From Azospirillum sp. TSO22-1 (GTDB lineage Bacteria; Pseudomonadota; Alphaproteobacteria; Azospirillales; Azospirillaceae), in assembly GCF_003116015.1 (NCBI RefSeq), contig NZ_LGQZ01000101.1:30621-94620 (forward strand): a stretch of 64,000 bases of DNA, in the 5' to 3' direction. The position numbers and the translations under genes are program-made. Under the pieces are notes generated by a model. It was not told the origin of the DNA and ran no database searches. It saw only the letters and a program-made list of their open reading frames with translations. Position 1 is the stretch's first letter. The number at the start of each line of letters is the position of its first letter. Positions 6,666-15,619 of this stretch are shown piece by piece.

Positions 6666-8909
6666 ATGCCGCGGCTGGGCGCGATCGCGGGACTGGGCCT
6701 GCTCGGCGCCTTCCTGGCGGCGGCGATGCTGCGGCACGGGCCGCCGCGCCGCCGCACGCTGGAGGAGCGGCTGGCGGACCTGCCCACCGCCGGCCTGCCG
6801 CTGCAGGCGCCCGTCTCCATCCACTGGGACGAGCATCAGATCCCCTTCATCGAAGCCGAGCACGACGCCGACCTCGCGGTGGCGCTGGGCGTCGTGCACG
6901 CCCACCTGCGCCTCGCCCAGATCGAGATGATGCGCCGTGCCGCCCACGGGCGGCTGTCGGCGCTGTTCGGCCCGGCGACGGTGGAGCCGGACGGCCTGCT
7001 GCGGACGCTCGGCCTGACGCGCGCCGTGCCGGCCATGGCGGCGGCGTTGCCGGTCGAGACGCGGGCGTGGCTGGCCGGCTTCGCGCGGGGGATCAACGCG
7101 GTGATCGCGCGCGGGCCGCTGCCGTGGGAACTGCGGCTGCTCGGCGACCGGCCGGCGCCCTGGACGGTGGAGGACCTGCTGGCGCTCGGCCGCGTCGCCG
7201 CCACCGACTTCACCTGGAAGGTGTGGATCCCGCTGCTGCGCCTGCGCGCCCGGCCGGACTGGCCGGGGCTGTGGGAGCGCATGATGCGTGACGGCGCCGT
7301 GCCGGTGCCGGGCTTCGCCGGATCGGATATGCCCGGCGCGCCGCCGCTGGGCTGGCTGGCCGCGCTGCTGGGGCGGCATGGCAGCAACTCCTGCGCGGTC
7401 GCCGCGGCGCGCAGCGCGACGGGTTCGGCGCTGATCGCCAGCGATCCGCACCTGTCGCTGGTGCTGCCGAACCTGTGGCTGATCGCCGGCATGCGCTCGC
7501 CGGGGTTGCACGCGGTGGGGCTGATGATCCCCGGCGTGCCGGCGGTGGCGCTCGGCCGCAACCCGTGGATCGCCTGGGGTGGCACCAGCCTGCACGCGCA
7601 GTCGAGCGAGCTGTTCGACGTGGGCGACGTGGCTGCGGCCGGGATCCGCGAGCGCCACGAGACCATCCGCGTGCGCTGGTGCGGCAAGCGCACGGTGACC
7701 GTGCGCGACACCGCCTGGGGGCCGGTCATCACCGATTCCCCGATGGTGAGGCAGGGGCGCGCGCTGGCGCTGCACTGGGTCGGGCACCGGCCGTCCGACG
7801 AGATCACGGCCCTGCTGGCCGCCAACCGCGCCCGGACCTGGGAGGAGTTCCGCCGTGCGCTCGACGGCTTCGCCGCGCCGGCACAGAACATGATCTTCGC
7901 CGACGCCAGGGGCCGCGTCGGCCAGTGCATGGCCGCGCACCTGCCGTGGCGGCCGCCGACCCCGCCCGCCGACCTCGTCGTCCCGCGCGGGCACCGCGCG
8001 CATTGGGAGCGCATGGCGGTGGGCAGCGACCTGCCGGCGCGGTGGAACCCGGAGCGCGGCTTCGTCGCCTCCGCCAACAACCGGCCGGAAACCGGCGGCG
8101 GCCCGCCGGTGGGCTTCTTCTTCTCCCCCGACGACCGGGTGCGGCGGCTGCGCGACCTGCTGTCGCGGCCGGAGACGGTCTCCCTCGACGACCTGAAGGC
8201 CGCGCAGCGCGACGTCTTCGTCCCCTCCGCCGTCGAGTTGCGCGACCGTCTGCTGGCCCTCGCCGGGGACGCGCCGCAGCGCGAGCTGCTGGCGGTGCTG
8301 GCCGGCTGGGACGGCCGCTACGACGCGGACTCCGCCGGGGCCGCGGCGTTCGAGCTGCTGCTGTGCGCGTTCGTGCGCCGGCTGCGCGGGCGCGACGGGC
8401 TGGCGGTCTACACCGCGGGGTGGGAGCCGTGGGCGGCCATCCGCGACGACTTGGAGGCGCTGGACCCGGCGCGGATCCGGGCGGCGCTGCGCGGGGCGCT
8501 GGACGCCACGGCCAGACACCGCCACCCGCGCTTGGGCCACCCGCGCTGGGGCGCGCTGCACCGGCTGCGGCTCAGCCACCCGCTCGGCATGCTGCCGCTG
8601 CTCGGCCGGCGCTTCCGCTTCGTGGACCTGTCGGTGGGCGGCGGCAACGAGACGGTGATGAAGACCGCGCACGGCTTCGCCTCCGGCCGCCACGCCGCCA
8701 AATTCGGCGCCGACGCCCGCCACATCTCCGACCTCGGCGATCCGGACGCCAACCATATCGTGCTGCTGGGCGGGCAGGACGGCTGGCTGGGCAGCACCAC
8801 CTTCGTCGATCAGGTCGACCTGTGGCGGCGCGGCGCGTACGTTCGGGTGCCGCTGCGGCCGGAAACGGCGCGCGCCACCTTCCGCTTCCACACGGAGCTG
8901 CGGCCGTGA
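6666..8909 (+). CDS. Penicillin-acylase family Ntn-hydrolase
   Basis: The 747-residue protein is a full-length S45-type amidase/acylase. These are made as one chain that cuts itself so that a serine becomes the N-terminal nucleophile of the large subunit; here this is Ser240 in HGSNSCAV. Other family marks are VALGVVHAHLRLAQIEMMRR near residue 80, ASDPHLSLVLPNLW, and SANNRPE in the beta chain, whose Asn normally forms the oxyanion hole. One hydrophobic helix at residues 5-25 may be a signal anchor, placing it in the periplasm. Members cleave amide bonds of penicillins, acyl-homoserine lactones or N-acyl amino acids. It overlaps the GH3-type gene by four bases, suggesting that making and breaking of an acyl-amide bond are linked here. 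Confidence 0.9.
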   Translation: MPRLGAIAGLGLLGAFLAAAMLRHGPPRRRTLEERLADLPTAGLPLQAPVSIHWDEHQIPFIEAEHDADLAVALGVVHAHLRLAQIEMMRRAAHGRLSALFGPATVEPDGLLRTLGLTRAVPAMAAALPVETRAWLAGFARGINAVIARGPLPWELRLLGDRPAPWTVEDLLALGRVAATDFTWKVWIPLLRLRARPDWPGLWERMMRDGAVPVPGFAGSDMPGAPPLGWLAALLGRHGSNSCAVAAARSATGSALIASDPHLSLVLPNLWLIAGMRSPGLHAVGLMIPGVPAVALGRNPWIAWGGTSLHAQSSELFDVGDVAAAGIRERHETIRVRWCGKRTVTVRDTAWGPVITDSPMVRQGRALALHWVGHRPSDEITALLAANRARTWEEFRRALDGFAAPAQNMIFADARGRVGQCMAAHLPWRPPTPPADLVVPRGHRAHWERMAVGSDLPARWNPERGFVASANNRPETGGGPPVGFFFSPDDRVRRLRDLLSRPETVSLDDLKAAQRDVFVPSAVELRDRLLALAGDAPQRELLAVLAGWDGRYDADSAGAAAFELLLCAFVRRLRGRDGLAVYTAGWEPWAAIRDDLEALDPARIRAALRGALDATARHRHPRLGHPRWGALHRLRLSHPLGMLPLLGRRFRFVDLSVGGGNETVMKTAHGFASGRHAAKFGADARHISDLGDPDANHIVLLGGQDGWLGSTTFVDQVDLWRRGAYVRVPLRPETARATFRFHTELRP

Positions 8910-10450
8910 TCGACGCCACGCCCCTGCTGCGTCTCTACGCCCGGCAGCGCCTGCGCCGGCTGGCCCGGCAGCGCCCGGCGGAGACGCAGGAACGCCAGCT
9001 GCTGCGGCTGGTGCGGCGGGCGGAGGAGACGCGCTTCGGGCGCGACCACGGCTTCGCGCGCATCCTGTCGGTGCGCGACTTCCAGGAGCGGGTGCCGATC
9101 CGCCGCTACGAGGCGATGTGGGCGGACTACTGGCGGCCGGCGTTCCCCGTCCTGACCGACATCAGCTGGCCCGGCACCATCCCGTACTTCGCCGCCAGCT
9201 CCGGCACCACCACCGGGCGGACCAAGTACATCCCGGTGTCGCACGCCATGCTCCGCGCCAACACGCGCGCCGCCTTCGACCTGCTGACCCACCACATCGC
9301 CAACCGGCCGGAGAGCCGGGTGTTCGGCGGGCGCAGCTTCATGCTGGGCGGCAGCACCGATCTGGTGGCGGAGGCGCCGGGCATCCATTCCGGCGACCTG
9401 TCAGGCATCGCCGCGCGCGCGGTGCCGGGCTGGCTGCGTGGCAGGACCTTCCCGCCGCCGGACCTCGCGCTGCTCGCCGACTGGGGGCGCAAGGTGGAGG
9501 CGATGGGGCGCCGCTCGCTCGCCGAGGACATCCGCGCGCTGGGCGGCACGACGAGCTGGCTGCTGCTGTTCCTCGACCGGCTGGCGGAGATGGCGCCGGA
9601 CCGGCCGCGCACGCTCCGTGCCCTCTACCCGCGGCTGGAGCTGCTGGTCTACGGCGGCGTCAGCTTCGCGCCGTACCGCGCGGCGTTCGAGCGCTGGGTG
9701 GCCGGCGCGCCCATCGACCTGCGCGAGGTCTATCCGGCCAGCGAGGGCTTCCTCGCGCTGGCCGACCGCGGGGTGGGGGAGGGGCTGCGCGTCCTGCTCG
9801 ACACCGGGCTGTTCCTCGAGTTCGTGCCGGTCGAGGAGCTGGGCGCCGCGGCGCCGCGCCGCTTCTGGATCGCCAACGTCGGGACGGGCGTGAACTACGC
9901 GGTGGTGCTGAGCAGCTGCGCCGGGGCGTGGGCCTACCTGCTGGGCGACACGGTGCGCTTCGTGGACCTGGACCCGCCGCGCCTGCTGGTCACCGGGCGG
10001 ACCTCCTACATGCTCTCGGCCTTCGGCGAGCACCTCATCGGCGAGGAGATCGAGCGCGCCGTGACCGAGGCGGCCGAGGCCGTCGGCACGGCGGTGACCG
10101 ACTTCGCGGTCGGCCCGGTCTTCGCCCAGGGCACCGGCACGCCGGGCGGGCACCTCTACGTGGTGGAGTTCGCCGACCCCGCCGCCGCCGGCCCCCGGCT
10201 GGCCGAGGTCGCTGCGCGCATCGACGGGCGGCTGTCGGCCCTCAACGACGACTACCGCGCCCACCGCGCCGGCGGCTTCGGCATGGACGCGCCGCGGGTG
10301 GAGCTGGCCCCGCCCGGCACCTTCGCCGCCTGGATGCGGGCGCGCGGCAAGCTGGGCGGGCAGAACAAGGTGCCGCGCGTCATCACCGACGCGGACCTGC
10401 TGGCCTCCCTGCGCCGCGCGGCGGCGGAGCGGCGCCCGCCCCCGGTTTAG
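8906..10450 (+). CDS. GH3-family acyl-acid amido synthetase
   Basis: The 514-residue protein belongs to the GH3 family, known mainly from plants, where members adenylate hormones such as indole-acetate or jasmonate and join them to amino acids. The ATP-binding motifs are visible: SSGTTTGRTKYIPVS near residue 100, YPASEGFLA in the middle, and YLLGDTVRF followed by the hinge region (TGRTSYMLSAFGEHL). The C-terminal domain ends with GGQNKVPRV, also typical of the family. Translation starts at a GTG inside the stop of the acylase gene (GTGA), so the two are coupled. Bacterial members are poorly characterised. In a plant-associated bacterium a phytohormone substrate is attractive but not shown. 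Confidence 0.88.
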   Translation: MIDATPLLRLYARQRLRRLARQRPAETQERQLLRLVRRAEETRFGRDHGFARILSVRDFQERVPIRRYEAMWADYWRPAFPVLTDISWPGTIPYFAASSGTTTGRTKYIPVSHAMLRANTRAAFDLLTHHIANRPESRVFGGRSFMLGGSTDLVAEAPGIHSGDLSGIAARAVPGWLRGRTFPPPDLALLADWGRKVEAMGRRSLAEDIRALGGTTSWLLLFLDRLAEMAPDRPRTLRALYPRLELLVYGGVSFAPYRAAFERWVAGAPIDLREVYPASEGFLALADRGVGEGLRVLLDTGLFLEFVPVEELGAAAPRRFWIANVGTGVNYAVVLSSCAGAWAYLLGDTVRFVDLDPPRLLVTGRTSYMLSAFGEHLIGEEIERAVTEAAEAVGTAVTDFAVGPVFAQGTGTPGGHLYVVEFADPAAAGPRLAEVAARIDGRLSALNDDYRAHRAGGFGMDAPRVELAPPGTFAAWMRARGKLGGQNKVPRVITDADLLASLRRAAAERRPPPV

Positions 10451-10464
10451 GCGGGTGAGCCGCG

Positions 10465-11445
10465 TCAGTGCAGCCGGGCGGATTTCAGGAAGCGGCTGCG
10501 GTCCGCCGAGCCCAGCACCACGTCGAACACGTCGCCCTCCCGCTCGACCGTGAGCGGCACGTCGACGCCGGCCCCGCCGAGCGACCACAGCGTCCGGTAG
10601 AATCCGGCGAGCGACCGGACGGGCACGCCGGCGACGGCGCGCAGCACGTCTCCGGCGCGCAGCTCCGCCTTGCGCGCCGGGCCGTCGCCGGCCAGCCCGA
10701 CGACGGCCACCTGGTCGTGCTCGTCCTCCATGGCGTAGAGGCCGAGCCAGGGGCGCGACGGCCGGTCGACGCGGCCGAAGCGCAGCAGATCGTCCAGGAT
10801 CGGCTTCAGCAGGTCGATGGGGACGCTCATGTTCAGCGGCAGGACCCGCCCGTCCGATGTGCGCGACGGCAGCTGCAGCGACCCGATCCCCAGCAGCTCG
10901 CCCTGCGCTCCGAGCAGCGCGGTGCCGCCCCAGTTCGGGTGCGCCGGCGCGGTGAAGATGGCGTCCTCGATCAGGTATTCCCAATAGCCCGCGAACTCCT
11001 GCGTGGCCAGGATCTCCGCCGTCAGGGAATGGGCGACGCCGCCGGCGCCGCCGACCACCACCGGGTCGCCCGGCTCGATGCGGCGCGAGTTGCCCAGCGG
11101 CAGCGCCGGCGCGCCCAGCGGCGTCAGCGCCCGCACGAGGCCGAAGCCGCTGACGAAGTCGTAGGCCAGCGGCTCGGCCTGCACGGCGCGGCCGTCGCTG
11201 GTGGTCAGCCACACCTCCTCGGCCTCGGCCATCAGATAGCCGATGGTCAGCACCAGACCGTCCTCGCGGATGACCGCACCTTGCCCCTCCCGCTCGGTGC
11301 CCAGGGTTTCCGCGGTGAAGGCGTCCTCGGGGATCGCCGCGCGCAGCGACACCACGGCGGCCAGCGCGCGGTCGAGGTCGAAGTCCAGCGCGTCCGGATC
11401 GGGCTGGAACTCGGGCGGGATCCGCCAGTCTTCAGGCAGGGACAT
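10465..11445 (-). CDS. Trypsin-fold plus PDZ protein, catalytically degenerate HtrA relative
   Basis: The 326-residue protein aligns over the HtrA/DegP pattern but lacks its triad. The segment normally LTNNHVV reads LTIGYLM (around residue 70). The Asp region reads DFVSGFGLV. The nucleophile motif GNSGG reads PNWGG, with Trp172 where Ser should be. A PDZ domain follows (WLGLYAM.., LRAGDVLRAVAGVPV). No signal peptide is visible, so it is probably cytoplasmic. It is transcribed away from pyk. A scaffold, peptide-sensing or anti-protease role is possible; proteolysis is unlikely. The start at 11445 (MSLPEDW) was chosen because the region before it is not coding-like. Confidence 0.82.
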   Translation of the reverse strand: MSLPEDWRIPPEFQPDPDALDFDLDRALAAVVSLRAAIPEDAFTAETLGTEREGQGAVIREDGLVLTIGYLMAEAEEVWLTTSDGRAVQAEPLAYDFVSGFGLVRALTPLGAPALPLGNSRRIEPGDPVVVGGAGGVAHSLTAEILATQEFAGYWEYLIEDAIFTAPAHPNWGGTALLGAQGELLGIGSLQLPSRTSDGRVLPLNMSVPIDLLKPILDDLLRFGRVDRPSRPWLGLYAMEDEHDQVAVVGLAGDGPARKAELRAGDVLRAVAGVPVRSLAGFYRTLWSLGGAGVDVPLTVEREGDVFDVVLGSADRSRFLKSARLH

Positions 11446-11616
11446 CAGGCAACTCCGCGGAACGGACCATGATCGCAAGGTGGAGGCTCGGCCCCGGGAT
11501 GAACAGGGGAAACCGACGGAAGACCTCCGATGCCTTGCCATCCGGCCAGGACGGGTCCAGCTTGTTGTGCGTCGCGAAAACGCCAGCGAGGAGGCGGCCC
11601 CCGGGGCCGAAGAGAC

Positions 11617-13038
11617 ATGCGCCGTCACCGCCGAGCCAAGATCGTCGCCACCGTCGGGCCGTCCAGCGCCGCGCCCGAGATGCTGAAACGGCTGTTCCTG
11701 GCCGGCGTCGATACCTTCCGCCTGAACTTCAGCCACGGCACGCACGACGACCACGCCCGGGTGCACCGCGCCATCCGCGCGCTGGAGGCCGAGGTCGGCC
11801 GCCCCATCGGCATCCTCCAGGACCTCCAGGGGCCGAAGATCCGCGTCGGCACCATCCGCGACGGCAAGATCACCGTCACGGCCGGCGAGACGCTCCGCTT
11901 CGTGCCGTCCGGCACCGAGGGCGCCCGCGACGCCATCCCGCTGCCGCACCCGGAGATCTTCGCGGCCATCGCGCCGGGGCACCACCTGCTGATCGACGAT
12001 GGCCGCGTGCGCCTCGCCGTCACTGGCCTCGGCGACGATTTCATCGAGGCGAAGGTGGTGACCGGCGGCGTCATCTCGAACCGCAAGGGCGTCAACCTGC
12101 CGGGCACGGTGCTCGACCTCTCGCCGCTGACCGCGAAGGACCGCGTCGATCTTGCCTTCGGGCTGGAACTCGGCGTCGATTGGGTGGCGATGTCCTTCGT
12201 GCAGAAACCGGGCGACCTGCTGGAGGCGCGCGGCCTGATCGGCGAGCGCGCCGGGCTGATGGCGAAGATCGAGAAGCCCGCGGCGCTGGACCGGATCGAG
12301 GACATCATCCGCCTGTCCGACGCCATCATGGTCGCCCGCGGCGACCTCGGCGTCGAGATCCCGCACGAGGAGGTGCCGGGCCGCCAGAAGGAGCTGGTGC
12401 GCGCCTGCCGCCTGGCGGTGAAGCCGGTGATCGTCGCCACGCAGATGCTCGACTCCATGGTCGCCGCCCCGACGCCGACGCGGGCGGAGGCGTCGGACGT
12501 GGCGACCGCCATCTACGACGGCGCCGACGCGGTGATGCTGTCGGCGGAATCGGCCAGCGGGTCCTACCCGGTCGAGGCGGTCGAGATGATGGACCGCATC
12601 ATCCGCTCGACCGAGCAGCACAAGCTGTACCGCTCGATCATCGACGCTTCCGATCCGGGCGAGGAGCAGACCGCCCCGCACGCCGTCGCCGCGGCGGCGG
12701 CCGATCTGGCCGAGGTGATCCACGCCACGGCGATCGTCGCCTTCACCTCCAGCGGCACGACGGCGGCGCGCATCGCGCGCAAACGTCCGGCGGTGTCCGT
12801 GCTGGCGATCACGCCGGACCAGGGGGTGTCGCGGCGGCTGTGCCTGCTGTGGGGCGCGCACAGCGTGCTGTCCGAGGACATCCACACCTACGAGGAGAGC
12901 GTGGAGCGCGCCTGCGCCTTCGCCCAGCGGGAGGAGTTCGCGCGCCCCGGCGACACCATGGTCGTCGTCGCCGGCATCCCCTTCGCCCAGGCCGGCACCA
13001 CCAACAACCTGCGGGTGGTGCAGATCAGCCGCAGTTGA
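11617..13038 (+). CDS. pyk: Pyruvate kinase
   Basis: The 473-residue enzyme transfers phosphate from phosphoenolpyruvate to ADP in the last step of glycolysis. Family marks are clear: KIVATVGPSS at the N-terminus, FRLNFSHG, the ADP-side loop LQDLQGPKIRVG, the active-site lysine in MAKIEKPAAL, and the metal site VARGDLGVEIP. The regulatory C-terminal domain holds VLAITP and ends with TTNNLRVV. The ATG at 11617 follows CCGAAGAGAC and is preceded by 170 bp of divergent promoter DNA shared with the PDZ gene. It appears monocistronic. Confidence 0.97.
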   Translation: MRRHRRAKIVATVGPSSAAPEMLKRLFLAGVDTFRLNFSHGTHDDHARVHRAIRALEAEVGRPIGILQDLQGPKIRVGTIRDGKITVTAGETLRFVPSGTEGARDAIPLPHPEIFAAIAPGHHLLIDDGRVRLAVTGLGDDFIEAKVVTGGVISNRKGVNLPGTVLDLSPLTAKDRVDLAFGLELGVDWVAMSFVQKPGDLLEARGLIGERAGLMAKIEKPAALDRIEDIIRLSDAIMVARGDLGVEIPHEEVPGRQKELVRACRLAVKPVIVATQMLDSMVAAPTPTRAEASDVATAIYDGADAVMLSAESASGSYPVEAVEMMDRIIRSTEQHKLYRSIIDASDPGEEQTAPHAVAAAAADLAEVIHATAIVAFTSSGTTAARIARKRPAVSVLAITPDQGVSRRLCLLWGAHSVLSEDIHTYEESVERACAFAQREEFARPGDTMVVVAGIPFAQAGTTNNLRVVQISRS

Positions 13039-13139
13039 CCCGGCTGCCGCCTGCAAAGCCGTCATCGACCGCACGCGGGCCGTGCAATCGCCCCGGAAGT
13101 TGAGTACCGTTCGGGAATACGGCCGGAGAGGGGAGGTCC

Positions 13140-13517
13140 ATGCGCGCGCTGCTACGTTTCATCGGTGTGCTGGTTGCCGCCGCCGCCCTCGCGACCGCGC
13201 CGCTGTCGGGCGCGCTGGCCCAGGAGCCGCCGGGACCGCCCAAGGAGGTGGTGGCGGCGTGGGGCTGCATCCTCTTCGGGACCGCCGGCACGGCGGGGGC
13301 GGTCGCCGCCAACTCGGAGAACCTGATCAACGTCCTGGCCGGCGGCGTCGTCGCGCCGGCCAACCCGGCGATCCTCTACATCGGCTTGGCCGGCGTGGTG
13401 TTCACCACCTTCTGCACGCTGGGCATGCAACTGACGCCGCTCTACCTGCATTACTTCCAGCCCGCACCGGCGGCCCCGGATGAAACCCTTGCCCTGGCGG
13501 GCGAGGGCGAGGGGTAA
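13140..13517 (+). CDS. Small secreted or membrane hypothetical protein
   Basis: The 125-residue product begins with a cleavable-looking signal (LLRFIGVLVAAAALATAPLSGALAQ). Two hydrophobic stretches follow, around residues 39-60 and 75-100 (GLAGVVFTTFCTLGMQL). No family is recognised. A strong GGAGAGGGGAGG ribosome site supports the start. It probably resides in the inner membrane, with a short Ala/Glu/Gly tail. It is 102 bp after pyk and 308 bp before the oxidoreductase operon. Confidence 0.65.
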   Translation: MRALLRFIGVLVAAAALATAPLSGALAQEPPGPPKEVVAAWGCILFGTAGTAGAVAANSENLINVLAGGVVAPANPAILYIGLAGVVFTTFCTLGMQLTPLYLHYFQPAPAAPDETLALAGEGEG

Positions 13518-13659
13518 GCCCCGCTCGGCGGTGCAATCGCGCCGTTCTGTCGACTTGGGCGCCGCCTGCGAGCGCCGGCCCGACGCCTTCCCGCGGCGGC
13601 GGGGAGAGGAGCCTACGCCCACGCCAGCGCTTGCGGAATCGCACAAGGAGTGCATGTAA

Positions 13660-13825
13660 TAAGAGAGAACGGCTTCGGCCGTGCGAGAACCCGGCACTCC
13701 CATCGAACGGTGGGGCAAGACGGCCGGGACTTGGGAGGAAACATGAGGTCCAGGACGCCCCGCCGCGGCAGCGCGGCGGTCGGTGGGCCGTCGCGATCGG
13801 CCCGCAACACCCGTGGAGGTGCGGC
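13660..13825 (+). promoter_or_regulatory. Structured leader of the 2-oxoacid oxidoreductase operon
   Basis: The gap 13518-13825 holds no full-size gene. Its second half can fold extensively. There is a UUCG-capped hairpin (CGGCTTCGGCCG), an outer pairing of CCCGGC with GCCGGG enclosing CTCCCATC..GGTGGGG, and a GC-rich hairpin (CCGCCGC..GCGGCGG) inside the mini-ORF at 13743-13829. This would allow control of translation or early termination. It does not match any riboswitch class I can recall. Confidence 0.4.
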
Positions 13826-13829
13826 ATGA
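13743..13829 (+). CDS. Candidate leader peptide, 28 residues, Arg-rich
   Basis: A very good ribosome site (TTGGGAGGAAAC) is followed by ATG and 28 codons (MRSRTPRRGSAAVGG...). The stop overlaps the ATG of the flavoprotein gene as ATGA, which is the classic arrangement for translational coupling. No homologue is known to me. It may be a regulatory upstream ORF rather than a functional peptide, and it contains a GC-rich hairpin. Confidence 0.45.
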   Translation: MRSRTPRRGSAAVGGPSRSARNTRGGAA

Positions 13830-15619
13830 GGCCGACCGACACCGGCTCCCCCGACTATTTCCACCGCGTCGTCGATTGCCAGTGGGCCTGCCCCGCCCAC
13901 ACGCCGGTCCCCGAATACATCCGGCTGATCGCTGCGGGCCGCTACGATGACGCCTACCTGATCAACTGGAAGTCCAACGTCTTCCCCGGCATCCTCGGCC
14001 GCACCTGCGACCGCCCGTGCGAGCCCGCCTGCCGCCGTGGCCGGGTGGAGGCGGAGCCGGTGGCGATCTGCCGCCTGAAGCGCGTCGCCGCCGACCACAA
14101 GGGGCCAGACGTGCGCGCCCGCTTCCCCCGGGCGCCTGCCGTGAAGAACGGCAAGCGCGTGGCGCTGATCGGCGCCGGGCCGGCCTCGCTGACGGTGGCG
14201 CGCGACTTGGTGCCGCTCGGTTACCACGTCGTGGTGTACGACGGCGAGGCCAAGGGCGGCGGCATGATGCGCAGCCAGATCCCGCGCTTCCGCCTGCCCG
14301 ACGCGGTGCTCGACGAGGAGGTCGGGCAGATCCTCGACATGGGCGTCGAGACCCGCTTCGGCACCTGGGTGAGCAGTCTGACGGCGGTGCTGGACGAGGG
14401 CTACGACGCCGTGTTCGTCGGCACCGGCGCGCCGCGCGGGCGTGACGTCGACGTGCCCGGCCGCGCGGAGGCGGCGGCCAACATCCACATCGGCATCGAC
14501 TGGCTGTCCTCGGTCTCCTTCGGGCACACCGGGCGGATCGGCAGGCGGGTCATCGTGCTGGGCGGCGGCAACACCGCCATGGACTGCTGCCGCACCGCCC
14601 GCCGCCTCGGCGGCGAGGACGTGGCCGTGGTGGTGCGCAGCGGCTTCGAGGAGATGAAGGCCTCCCCCTGGGAGAAGGAGGACGCGCTGCACGAGGGCAT
14701 CCCGATCCACAACTTCCTCGTGCCCAAGGCCTTCACGCACGCACGCGGCAAGCTCACGGGCGTCGTCTTCGAGAAGGTCGCCGCGCGGTACGACGATAAG
14801 GGCCGGCGCAGCCTGATCCCGACCGGCGAGCCGGACGTCCACATGGCGTGCGACGACGTGCTGGTCGCCATCGGGCAGGACAACGCCTTCCCCTGGATCG
14901 AGCGCGACGCCGGCATCGGCTTCGACCGCTGGGGGCTGCCGACGGTGGACCCGGTCACCTTCCAGTCCAGCAACCCCAAGGTCTTCTTCGGCGGCGACGC
15001 GGCGTTCGGGCCGAAGAACATCATCACCGCGGTGGCGCAGGGGCACGAGGCGGCGATCTCCATCGACGCCTTCTGCCAGGGATCCCCCCTGACCGACCGG
15101 CCGCCGCCGCACGTCACGCTCATCAGCCAGAAGATGGGCCTGCACGAGTGGAGCTACGACAACGACGTCTCCGTCGACACCCGCCACAAGGTGCCGCTGC
15201 GCGAGACCGCGGTGGCGCTGAAGGACGTGCGGGTCGAGGTGGAGCTGGGCTTCGACGTCGATCTCGCGTGGCAGGAGGCGCAGCGCTGCCTGAACTGCGA
15301 CGTGCAGACGGCGTTCGGGCCGGCCCTGTGCATCGAGTGCGACGCCTGCCTCGACATCTGCCCGGTGGACTGCCTGACCATCGCCGAGGACGGCGGGGAG
15401 GGCGAGCTGCTGACCCGCCTGAAGGCGCCGAAGCTGCACGCCGACCAACCGACCTACGTGTCCGGCGCGCTGAAGACCGGCCGCCTCATGGTGAAGGACG
15501 AGGACGTCTGCCTGCACTGCGGCCTGTGCGCCGAGCGCTGCCCCACGGGAGCCTGGGACATGCAGAAGTTCTTCCTGGAAATGAGCCACGCCGGAGGGGC
15601 CGCATGCCGCAGCCGCTAG
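13826..15619 (+). CDS. GltD-like flavoprotein with ferredoxin domain, electron-transfer subunit of 2-oxoacid oxidoreductase
   Basis: The 597-residue protein joins three parts. The N-terminal Fe-S domain of the GltD/dihydropyrimidine-dehydrogenase type has cysteines in CQWACPAHTP and GRTCDRPCEPACRRG. The pyridine-nucleotide oxidoreductase core has an FAD motif (VALIGAGPASLTVARDL) and an NAD(P)H motif (VIVLGGGNTAMDCC). The C-terminal ferredoxin domain has two [4Fe-4S] motifs (CIECDACLDICPVDC and CLHCGLCAERCPTG). It is the first gene of the operon with korA and korB, and overlaps korA by 16 bp. It most likely carries electrons from oxidative decarboxylation to NAD(P)+ or to ferredoxin. A KorABC 2-oxoglutarate:NADP+ oxidoreductase of this kind is, as I recall, known from Azoarcus. 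The start at 13826 has GTGGAGGTGCGGC before it. Confidence 0.9.
   Translation: MRPTDTGSPDYFHRVVDCQWACPAHTPVPEYIRLIAAGRYDDAYLINWKSNVFPGILGRTCDRPCEPACRRGRVEAEPVAICRLKRVAADHKGPDVRARFPRAPAVKNGKRVALIGAGPASLTVARDLVPLGYHVVVYDGEAKGGGMMRSQIPRFRLPDAVLDEEVGQILDMGVETRFGTWVSSLTAVLDEGYDAVFVGTGAPRGRDVDVPGRAEAAANIHIGIDWLSSVSFGHTGRIGRRVIVLGGGNTAMDCCRTARRLGGEDVAVVVRSGFEEMKASPWEKEDALHEGIPIHNFLVPKAFTHARGKLTGVVFEKVAARYDDKGRRSLIPTGEPDVHMACDDVLVAIGQDNAFPWIERDAGIGFDRWGLPTVDPVTFQSSNPKVFFGGDAAFGPKNIITAVAQGHEAAISIDAFCQGSPLTDRPPPHVTLISQKMGLHEWSYDNDVSVDTRHKVPLRETAVALKDVRVEVELGFDVDLAWQEAQRCLNCDVQTAFGPALCIECDACLDICPVDCLTIAEDGGEGELLTRLKAPKLHADQPTYVSGALKTGRLMVKDEDVCLHCGLCAERCPTGAWDMQKFFLEMSHAGGAACRSR

Noticed and set aside
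8572..8919. Short leftward ORFs opposite the acylase gene
   Set aside because: Composition is the Arg/Ala/Pro pattern of antisense frames in high-GC DNA.
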